Shown here: one piece after another, positions 56,060 through 64,000 of the stretch | Numbering within the stretch: the stretch's first letter is position 1 | Layout of the letters: the number at the start of each line of letters is the position of its first letter | Assembly (NCBI GenBank): GCA_001592805.2 | Contig: CP051142.1 | Coordinates: 2,728,001-2,792,000 of the forward strand | DNA from: Peltaster fructicola | Lineage: Eukaryota > Ascomycota > Dothideomycetes | DNA length: 64,000 nt | Direction of reading: 5' to 3' | The notes under the pieces: model-generated | What the model was told of the DNA's origin: nothing | What the model saw: only the letters and a program-made list of their open reading frames with translations | The model's database searches: none | Translations under genes and position numbers: made by a program

Positions 56060-57043
56060 CTAGATGGAGAGCTCTGCAATCTCACTATCGGGCCCCGCCG
56101 CACTCAGCATAGGCGTAGCTGGAGAGAAGGGGGCATCCAATACGCTATCGGCGACCATCATGGCATGTGCCTGGATGTCGAAAATCAGCTCGTCGACTAC
56201 ATTGAAGGAACCTTTGGTGATACCCACCTTGACGGAGACAGCAGTCGCATTGAACAACTCGATGATCTGCCAATCGGTGGCTGCGTCCTCGCTAGCACCC
56301 ATCTTGCTACGACAGGTTAGCTCTGGCATGAAGAGCATGTCAGCCTCGTCCAGAGAATCTTCATCGTCCGTGTTGGCGATGTTGTCAGTATCGTAGTAGA
56401 GGTCGCTGGGATAGCTACTGCTATAACGATACATGCCAGTACGGTCAATATCATCGTCGTCGTCGAATACAGCTTGACCTGGTGCGTCCTTCATGGCGGA
56501 GTCGGCGACCGCAACCTCGTCACGTAAGGTCGACTTTGACATGAAGAGCATGTCACCTTCGTCCAAGGCATCCTCTTCGACATCGTCGCTATCATAGCAG
56601 TGGTCTCTGATGTAGCTATCACTGAAGATAGAAATGTCATCAGCACTGTGTGCATGCAAAGCTAGTGCATACGTGCCATCGAGACGAGCCATGCTGTCCG
56701 CTAGACAAGACGACGAGCTAGGAAGCGGTAGACTGCCCACATTGGATGGAATGGCACTCGAAGTCTCACGCTTCTTACCAGCTTTGAGCAAGCTGTGAGG
56801 GAGCGCTGTGGCAGAGTTACAGATGCCTTTCATGAGCTTCCAAGATCGAGATGCCATTCCTGGGCTGCGGACCATTGCGATCCTGGTTACTTCCAAGCAG
56901 TTGGAGATTGAGAAGCTACCATGATGGCTCTGAAAGATATACCCGACGAGACGACAACAGCAATGGTGAATCGTTTGCCTCGACATTGTCGACATCACGT
57001 TGTTGTCACGACAAAGGATACGCACAAATACTCGAGTCGACAA
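56060..57043 (-). CDS. Hypothetical acidic repeat protein
   Basis: Unrecognised 327-codon frame; the more plausible start is the Met at 56875 (MVRSPGMASRSWKLMKG), giving 271 residues. Two related acidic modules are visible: EEDALDEGDMLFMSKSTLRDE and EDSLDEADMLFMPELTCRSK, each after a Tyr/Asp-rich stretch. No membrane segment or known domain. Convergent with the preceding gene, stop codons 58 bp apart. Confidence 0.4.
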   Translation of the reverse strand: MSTRVFVRILCRDNNVMSTMSRQTIHHCCCRLVGYIFQSHHGSFSISNCLEVTRIAMVRSPGMASRSWKLMKGICNSATALPHSLLKAGKKRETSSAIPSNVGSLPLPSSSSCLADSMARLDGTYALALHAHSADDISIFSDSYIRDHCYDSDDVEEDALDEGDMLFMSKSTLRDEVAVADSAMKDAPGQAVFDDDDDIDRTGMYRYSSSYPSDLYYDTDNIANTDDEDSLDEADMLFMPELTCRSKMGASEDAATDWQIIELFNATAVSVKVGITKGSFNVVDELIFDIQAHAMMVADSVLDAPFSPATPMLSAAGPDSEIAELSI

Positions 57044-57112
57044 TGCTTTGTTGCATAGAGGAGAAGATTCACTGTATACTCTGCATCAACCAAGCACATC
57101 GTAGAGTCCAGC

Positions 57113-57663
57113 TCAGACGATTTCATTGAGGCTCACTACTGTCGAGTAGTCATGCCCAAGCTCCGAACACCCACTCGAGCCTTTACCATGGTCGAACACT
57201 TCCACCACCCTCACTGCTCGGTCTTGCCTATCACGGATCGCATTCAATGTCGGACATCGAGCTAGTCTCTTGGCGTTTTCGAGCTGCTGTATCATCTCGT
57301 TCCGTGGTATGCAGGCATACCGGCGACTTGCTGATACATATTGGCCGTGGGGCGTTGAGCTGGCTGTCCATTTTTGCGTCTGTGTGCCGAGGGCCTCGCT
57401 TTTGGGTTTGTCTCGTAGTGTCCAGGCAGACTGGCAACTTGATGATAGATGCTCGGAGATGAGGAATGCTTTGTTTTTCTACGCACCATTCGAGGAGGCT
57501 CTGATGCGACTTGAACTTCGCCAGATTTGATACACATGATTGCCAGGGGTTGCTTGATTGTGTTGGGCGAAGACAACGCACGCTGGTAAGATATACACCC
57601 AGTCCCTCCTTTCATCAATGACTGCGGTGGACAAAGAAGTCGGCTTGTCCTTCTGACTAGCAT
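57113..57663 (-). other. Region with a diverged coding-type repeat
   Basis: On the minus strand two related peptides occur about 33 residues apart in one frame (57663-57292): IYHQVASLPGHYETN and MYQQVAGMPAYHGTR, each preceded by RRK and a Pro/Ser/Gln stretch. Another frame (57295-57113) could continue it. I cannot build a spliced gene, so I report the repeat only. Confidence 0.3.
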
Positions 57664-57893
57664 TAAAAGTCACTCGACTATGGTTACTGCATTGATGACA
57701 AGTGACTCGAATGAAAAGTGTTCACCATTGCAAACGCTAGACACGCAGGGTATCGAATGCTCAATCGATCTTCATCTATCAGTCATACCACCATGATCGT
57801 AATTCATTCCGTTCGTCGCCCATCTGTCCGTCTTCACTTGGAGAAGTGTCCGAGAGTTGTGAAGAACAACTCGATGGCGTCGAGGCCAAACAA

Positions 57894-59255
57894 CTAGTCT
57901 TTCCAGTCGCCATTCTTCTCACGTCTCTCGTTCTCTCGCTGCTCCCTACGGGCAATGATGGCCTCGTCGCGGGCGTACTCGATATTGCGGGCGTTCTCCC
58001 TACGTCTGTGGTCAATTAGCAATGTCCAATAGCAGCGGGAGGAAGTCTAAGACTCCAGTCAGGCTTGCAGAAACAAGACCTGGTCATGAGGTGATGGTAG
58101 CGCACCGTTCAACTGTTGTCTCAGACTTCATTGTCTTGACTTGCCTTTCCCTAGCTTCGAACATGTTAGCTCCGAGGCCACCGAGTACTGCACCAATAGT
58201 TGCAGGGACTGGTCCTTTGCCAACACCACTACCAACGAGACCTCCAGCAATTGCTCCAACAGCACTGTAGCCAAGACCTCGCTGGGAAGCGTCGAATGTT
58301 CCACTCAATCCTGATGATGACTTACCACGTTCCCGTCGCTCAGCATAATCGTCGTCACGTCTTCCTTTGCGGTAGTCGTCGCGCGAGTCGTAGCTGTCGT
58401 AGCTGCGAGCACGAGGGTCTCGTCGTTCGCGAGATCTCTGGTCGTAGCGGTCATCGTACGGTCCATCGTAGGCCCGGGACCGTCTCTCTTCGGGGATACA
58501 GTCGATCACTGAAATCTGATGGAGGTCCACCGCGAGGTGGAGAGACCTGATTCATACTGTGAGGTTGTGGCGAGCCGACGCTTGCCGCTGGTGGTGTCGA
58601 GAAGGCTGTCTGTGGTCCATTCGACTTGGCGCTCCCATAAATGTTCGAGTATGGTACATAGCCGGTGTAAGCTGGCTCGGCAGCTCGAGGTTGTGGCGCA
58701 TGAAGCTCATCATTCATGCGAGTAGCGGCGATGCCTGCTGCAATACCCGCTGCGAGACCTCCTGTCGCCGCGGCGGTCAGAGGACTATCTGCTCGCACGG
58801 GTTCGTCAAAGCGTTGAGATGCCGGACGCCGGTAGTCTCTACGTGACTCCAATTGATCATCGTAGCTGCGGTCATTCTGTCTTCCATAGCCATCGTTGTA
58901 GCCATAGCGATCGTCATTGCGTCTGGGTTCTGGCCCGTCATATCGCCGGTCGCCCTTGTCATAGGAGCTACGACTGCGATGACTATCTCTGCGCCGATCG
59001 TCGCGACGTCTCTCGTAGTTGTCATCGTACTGTGAGCGTCTATCGTCGTAATCGCCACTGTGTCGGCTGCGGTCTTGGCGGGAGTCTGATGTTGCAGCTG
59101 GAGGTTGCGGTTTGCCCTTGTAGTAGTTGCCGGGTACACGATCGAACCAGCTATCTACCTGTTGTTAGCCATCGTCGTTCGACGTGTACACCCTTCTAAA
59201 TACCTGGAATCTTGTCAGCATAGGTCTGGATGCCGCGCAAGACCAGCTTCTCCAT
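57894..59255 (-). CDS. Glycine-zipper protein with Arg/Asp/Tyr-rich arms, frame broken once
   Basis: Three exons (59255-59204, 59154-58106, 58005-57894; introns 49 and 100 nt) encode about 403 residues starting MEKLVLRGIQTYADKIPD. Arg/Asp/Tyr-rich disordered arms flank an alanine/glycine segment (TAAATGGLAAGIAAGIAA) and a glycine-zipper block (LGYSAVGAIAGGLVGSGVG ... GAVLGGLGANMFEARE). It ends REQRENERREKNGDWKD. Near 58492-58495 a run of four (C on the coding strand) must lose one base to keep the frame (expected YPEERRSRAYDG). Exon lengths sum to whole codons only with that change. Related fungal proteins are uncharacterised. Confidence 0.65.
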
Positions 59256-60078
59256 GGCCGCAGGTGTGTCACGAAAGAATGTGTTTTGTGAATGAAAAGA
59301 ACGAAGTGGTGCTTTAGACTTTCATATGCAGGGTGATGCATAGGCGTGAACCCGTGCACTCTCTTGGAAGGAGCTCTTCTGGAAGAATGTGGTTCTGACG
59401 TGGCTGAAGAGTGCAAAGAAAACGCAACTCGTGACCTTCACTCCTCGAAACATCACATGCTTCCGTTCGTGACACCATCTGCGCCGTGGACGTGAGCGGG
59501 TGCTCTTGAGACTCACCATTGTCTGCCATAATGAAGTCACCACCGCGTGGCTATTGGTGCGCGCGGGTAGTGCGCCCTTCGTAGTGACGCGATTGCACTC
59601 TGGATTTTCCAATACCCGAGAAGAGTACAGAGATGCTCACGTGGGATGATAGTAACACTGAACAATAGATACAGATTTGGAAGAAGTATTCAGCTATACA
59701 CTAAGGCTCGAGGATATGGGTGATTGTTATACCAGGATACTGATGCTGAAGTGACGTCGATCCAACAACGTCACAGCTTGCTCCGCCTCCTGGCAAAGAC
59801 ATTGGCAGGGATGTTCTGCGGCTTGGCGAATAGCCATTCGTCGTAATCCTTCATGCAAGAGCATCCTTTCAGAGGTTTTGTTGTGTCGCGTGCATCCTGC
59901 TGCAGTTGTGTTGTGCAGCGTGTTGGTGTCGGATGTAGTTTCACTACCCTGCTTGATCTGCCTCCTTCATGTCGTAGCACTGTCTATTGATCGCGGCGTG
60001 ACGATAAGGAGCTCCGTCGTTTGTTGGAGCCTATTTACTGCTCATAAGGCCGATCGGCTCGTCCAGTCTCATCAGCTC
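59256..60078. other. Intergenic region with a small open frame
   Basis: A 69-codon minus-strand frame at 59980-59771 ends CMKDYDEWLFAKPQNIPANV, which looks protein-like and could be a terminal exon of an unresolved small gene. Otherwise nothing is recognised. Confidence 0.3.
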
Positions 60079-61132
60079 TCAATCATTACTCGCAAGGCTG
60101 ATCGCTTTGGCGACACCAGCAGCAGCTCGTCCAGTCTCGCCGCCCTCTTTCCTAGCATTTTCTACGCCCAAGAGGAAGGCATCCCGAAGACCACTTTCGA
60201 CGAAAGCTTCCTGGCGCTCTTGTGCAGATTCGTACATCATACTTTCAAGATCTCGAGTCGCTGCGAAGAGGTTGAGGTAGCTGTACGTATTGCTTCTCGT
60301 GGGCAGAGCATGAGCATCGGCGTGCCATGTTGGATATTGCTGCTGTTGCGCAGGCAATGCAGACGGTGTATGTGCTCGCAGTCCGGCTGTGAGTAGGAGG
60401 GCGAGCGAACTCAGCTGATGGACGAATAACTTGCTGTTGCTCATCGACGACGCTGCTGGCTTAACATTCGACCATTTACCGCTGAGTCCTGCAGTCGACG
60501 TTGATACCGTCGTCCAGCTCAGCAGATTCTGAAATGTACCAAGAAGTTTGATCCAGCCGCCGCTCGAGCTGACCACATCATTGCTCTTGACACTTACAAG
60601 CCAGTCGAGCAGATCAAGAGTGTGAAGTCTGATGTCGATGGAGAGGTGTGTCAGCCCAGCGCGAATATACAGCAATGCCTGATCGACAGGTCCTAATTGA
60701 GCAACTGGCAGGACTCGCACGAGTTTGAGCACCTGCGTCCTGACCGACGAGTTGCCATCGAGTATCAGCGGTAGGGCCTTGAGAAGTATGGCAGAAGCAG
60801 GCTGAGGCAATTGTTCAGTGCTGACAATATGGTTGCTCAAGAAAGCCAAAGAGTCCCGTCGTTGTGTCTCATTTTTGCTTGCCAGTAGCGACAAGTTGTG
60901 GTTGAAGACTGCTGAGCTATCTCGATTTGCTTCTGACAAACTCTGCTGCTTGATCACAATGGCTGCGCATGGTCAGTATGTTGAAAGTCATCAATGAGAC
61001 GAAGAACTTACATCTAGCACTGAAGCTTGTGTCTGTGGCATTAGTGTTCTTTGGCCTCGCCTTGCCAACCTTGAGCTTGGTCTTCTGAAAGTCCTTCTTC
61101 TTCTCCTTTTTCTTCTTTGCGGATGAGCCCAT
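60079..61132 (-). CDS. IPI1: Pre-rRNA processing protein Ipi1
   Basis: Component of the Rix1 complex (Rix1-Ipi1-Ipi3) that acts in ITS2 processing and pre-60S release from the nucleolus. Two exons (61132-61012, 60962-60079) and a 49-nt intron give 334 residues. The Lys-rich start MGSSAKKKKEKKKDFQKTKLK and the following KARPKNTNATDTSFSARSI are hallmark Ipi1 sequence. HEAT-like helices (RRDSLAFLSNHIV, RTQVLKLVRVLP, DIRLHTLDLLDWL) fill the rest. Confidence 0.93.
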
Positions 61133-61617
61133 GTCGACACCCGCAATGAGGGTTCACGGACGGTGTGGCTCGAAGAAATAATTATCAATAGCAGTGACGA
61201 GAGACTTTAGAAACCACCAATTTCTGCCACTTTCTGCATGCCCGCTGAACACCTCCATCCATCACAGCAACACAAAGAGTACATACATCATTCGAGCAGT
61301 ATGATGCCTTCGTAGGTCTCAGCGAACGAGTCTCTCGATGTCGCAACAAGATAGTGAGTAGTGAGGTCGAGATACGTCAATCGAAACCCTCCGAAGTCCT
61401 TAGCCACAACGCGCTCGCGTCGTTGTCTGTTATTCTGACTACTCGATCTTTCTGCTCTTGCATTGAGCTACCACTTTCGACGATCTCGCCCTTGCTACAG
61501 CCTGCGCCTTCGCTCGCGTCTAACAGTATCCTCGGAATCTAGAGCACACATCACGGCGCACGCCTTCTGACGGTTGTGTTCAAGCCTGCTCGAACTCGCC
61601 CAACAGAACACCTCACC
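61133..61617. other. Divergent intergenic region
   Basis: A 485-bp gap between IPI1 (minus) and the roadblock gene (plus), holding both promoters; no gene seen. Confidence 0.45.
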
Positions 61618-62025
61618 ATGCAGCAGACAACACCATCAGAAGAAACGACCGCACAGCTAGCAAGGCTCGCTGCACGACCCGGCGTGCAGAGCACACTCGT
61701 CCTTTCTCGCGAATCAGGCGCAATCGTCCGATCCACCGGACTGTTGACCGCAGACGAAGAGACAGACCAAGCAACATCAGCACCACAAGCCAATGGTAGT
61801 CTCCTTGACGGCGAGATTCCCAAGACACGAGGAACACGTAACGCAGAAGAGGTCGCAAAGCTAGTGTGGAAATACGTACAAGCATGCTCCGAGCTGATCG
61901 AGAACTTGAATGGAGAGGCCGATGAGGTGAAGCTGACACGATTGCGAACAAAGAAGAATGAGCTGGTCATTGTGCCAGATGCCAAATTCTTGCTCGTTGT
62001 GGTGCACGACACTCCTCCAGCATGA
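61618..62025 (+). CDS. Roadblock/LC7-type dynein light chain
   Basis: Single-exon 135-residue protein of the roadblock/LC7 fold. The N-terminal LARLAARPGVQSTLVLSRESG and C-terminal TKKNELVIVPDAKFLLVVVHD match the family. About 30 extra residues form an insertion in the middle (ADEETDQATSAPQANGS). Members are cytoplasmic dynein light chains or scaffold subunits of GTPase complexes; cytoplasmic dynein is the likelier role in a hypha. It ends 2 bp from the convergent stop of the NTF2-like gene. Confidence 0.85.
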   Translation: MQQTTPSEETTAQLARLAARPGVQSTLVLSRESGAIVRSTGLLTADEETDQATSAPQANGSLLDGEIPKTRGTRNAEEVAKLVWKYVQACSELIENLNGEADEVKLTRLRTKKNELVIVPDAKFLLVVVHDTPPA

Positions 62026-62027
62026 GC

Positions 62028-62532
62028 TCACCAATGCTCCTCGGAGATGGACACAGTGTTCACATCTACACCATCTTTGAACCACCGCCCAGCTTCATCG
62101 ATCTCAACATCGTTGCCGCTCATCTGCCTCTTACGCATGCGGCCATCTGGTGCAAAGGTCCAGTCTTCAAGCCCATAGCAGCGCTTCCATTTCAGACCAT
62201 CGCTCGAATCCTGATATTCGTACCAGAACTGGACTGCAATACGGTCCTCTCCGAAAGCAAACAGCTCCTTTCGCAGACGGTAGTTCTTCTCCTTCACCCA
62301 TTTCTTCGTCAAGAATGCCTCGATCTCTGCATGACCACGAAGAAAAGAGCTACGATTCCGCCAGACGCTGTCTTCTGTGTAAGCCTTGGTCACACTGACT
62401 GGATCTCTAACACATTGGTCAGACATATGGCTCGAACAGCGGCCGAAGTACATACCTGGTGTTCCACAGATCTTGGGCCTTCTTCACCTTCGCCCGAGCA
62501 CTTTCTGCTGTGAATGGCGGAGCGAGAGACAT
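62028..62532 (-). CDS. NTF2-like (DUF1348) small protein
   Basis: Cone-shaped NTF2/SnoaL-fold protein of the DUF1348 family, 151 residues from two exons (62532-62456, 62406-62028; intron 49 nt). It starts MSLAPPFTAESARAKVKKAQ and has the family signature AYTEDSVWRNRSSFLRG and FLTKKWVKEKNYRLRKELF. The family's function is unknown; the fold often binds small ligands. Confidence 0.9.
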
Positions 62533-62830
62533 CTCATGAAGCTCTGCACCGACGTCCACCAATTTCGTGTTATAAACACTCACCACAAAGGTCACTAGCT
62601 ATGCAGGTCCTGCACAATTTCGCTCTGCTTGCTGCTTATCGATCACGACAATCTTTGGATCCGAGACACCGACCATTGCGTCAGACATATGACAGTGGGG
62701 CAAGCTTCAGACGTTTCCAAATAATTCTTCCAATCTGGAGGGGTAGACCATTCGTCGAACCCAATCATGCATCGCCTTCATCAAGGTGCGACGATTAAGA
62801 GGATTCCAGACCCTGCAATGGCGTGCCGGC

Positions 62831-62837
62831 TATATAG
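62831..62837 (+). promoter_or_regulatory. TATA-like box of the peroxiredoxin gene
   Basis: TATATAG lies 66 bp upstream of the ATG at 62897, in the right place for a core promoter of a highly expressed gene. Confidence 0.45.
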
Positions 62838-62896
62838 CAGTGCTATCCCTGCTTCTGGACATTCTCTAAGATTCTCACCACCATAAAACAGACAAA

Positions 62897-63552
62897 ATGG
62901 CTCCTCTCAAGGTTGGCGACAAGTTCCCATCTGGTGTCAAGTTCGAGTATGTGCTCTGCAGGAATTTGATGTCGTGTGGACTGACGTATTCCTAAGATGG
63001 GCACCAATTACTGATTCAGACCCAACTGCTTGCGGTCTGCCACAAGAATACGATGCTTCCAAGGAGTTCGCTGGCAAGAAGACCGTCTTGGTCTCAGTTC
63101 CAGGTGAGTATTCACAGCCCGTCCTAGGCAAGTTCTGTCTGACAACGGCAAGGCGCCTTCACTCCAGGATGTTCTGCCTACCACGTCCCACCATACATCC
63201 AGCAGATCGAGAAGTTGAACTCGAAAGGTGTTGACCAGGTCGTTGTGATCGCCTTCAACGACGCATTCGTTATGAACGCATGGGGCAAGGTCAATGGCCT
63301 CAAGGGTGAAAGCAAGGTGCTCTTCATGGCCGACACAAAGTCGTTCTTCTCGAAGGATCTTGGTTGGTCGCTTGGTGACACTGGCCGAAACGACCGATGG
63401 GCAATGGTCATTGAGAAGGATGGCACAATCAGCTATGTTGAGAAAGAGAAGGACTTCAAGCAGGTCACGGTGAGTTCTGTGATACCGATCGTGTGCGATG
63501 AGACTGACGTCCGTAGGTTTCTGGCGCTGATGCCGTCCTTGGCAAGTTGTGA
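62897..63552 (+). CDS. Peroxiredoxin, Prx5/Ahp1 (Asp f 3) type
   Basis: Thiol peroxidase reducing H2O2 and alkyl hydroperoxides. Four exons (62897-62946, 62997-63103, 63153-63469, 63517-63552; introns 50, 49 and 47 nt) give 169 residues starting MAPLKVGDKFPSGVKFE. The peroxidatic Cys is in PGAFTPGCS. FNDAFVMNAWGK and the tail SGADAVLGKL match the allergen-type Prx5 group. A C-terminal GKL resembles a weak PTS1-like signal, so peroxisomal targeting is possible but unproven. Confidence 0.95.
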
Positions 63553-64000
63553 GCTGTTCAAATTCTTGACGTATAGCTTACTATAGACGATACAACCAAT
63601 GAAGACCATTTACTGTACAATTTGCAGTGCAGACGATTTGCCGAGCTCATAGCCTACTCAGCTTTCGAGCGACCATTCAACAACGCTTACTGCACCATGT
63701 GGTAACTACATAGGCAACAATTCCTAACGATTCGGCAGTCGAGGGGCGTATGATGGCCCTGACAATGACGTTGCGAGCAATCTCTCGAAGTTACCTGTAG
63801 AGTGGAGGCATGTCATTAAGGTGCAACTCGCAATTTACGATAAGTACCTCATCTAAACCTCATTCTTATTCTCCCGCGATCTGCGCACCAATCTCTAGGA
63901 TGGAGGAGCGCCGTCAATATGAGGGACACCCGGGACAGGCTCGAAGTGAGCTGGCCTGTTCCTGCAATAGATCTCGGCAGTCGGCTTCAATTTGTTTCGG
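63553..64000. other. Downstream region to window end
   Basis: The 448 bp after the peroxiredoxin stop codon contain only short frames; no gene is supported within the window. Confidence 0.4.

Overview
The window is nuclear DNA of a filamentous ascomycete (Pezizomycotina). I infer this from the gene set: a HOG1-type MAP kinase, a group III G-alpha, an APSES factor, Zn(II)2Cys6 factors, a LaeA-like methyltransferase, fungal LYR and NOT2 proteins, and a chitin-synthase-like enzyme. The genes are compact, and their spliceosomal introns are mostly 43-57 nt, usually GTRNGT...AG with a CTGAC/CTAAC-like branch site just before the acceptor. Class Dothideomycetes is a guess. I saw no tRNA, rRNA, CRISPR array or recognisable transposon or virus-like coding sequence.

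Layout. 1-1970: low-complexity Pro/Gln repeat and non-coding DNA. 2-14 kb: Zn2Cys6 factor, GlnRS, macrodomain protein, GNAT acetyltransferase, LYR-motif protein, MBF/SBF-type APSES factor, Myb-like protein, BOS1 SNARE. 14-26 kb: AVL9, HOG1, group III G-alpha, chitin-synthase-like GT2, ETF-alpha. 26-36 kb: SWI3/RSC8, a RAD5/HLTF-like SNF2-RING protein, CUE-domain protein, NOT2. 37-55 kb: LaeA-like methyltransferase, RS-tailed cyclophilin, KRR1, O-methyltransferase, second Zn2Cys6 factor, carrier-like membrane protein, basic-secretory-protein peptidase, thiolase-like protein, cytochrome P450. 55-64 kb: two unrecognised proteins, a glycine-zipper protein, IPI1, a roadblock protein, an NTF2-like protein and a peroxiredoxin.

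Most genes are housekeeping: stress and nutrient signalling (HOG1, G-alpha), chromatin and transcription (SWI3/RSC8, SNF2-RING, NOT2, APSES), secretion (BOS1, AVL9, CUE1-like) and ribosome assembly (KRR1, IPI1). The 37-55 kb part is accessory in character: methyltransferases, regulator, P450 and thiolase-like enzyme, but no PKS, NRPS or terpene synthase backbone.

The most notable observations are very small exons and broken frames. BOS1 has an exon consisting only of the start codon, the LaeA-like gene has an 8-nt first coding exon, and the cyclophilin has a 7-nt internal exon. Five genes have single-base frame breaks, two of them in runs of four T and one in a run of four C or G. One of the five also has a 19-bp tandem duplication. 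These breaks could be assembly errors or real decay. I found no convincing undescribed multi-gene system.
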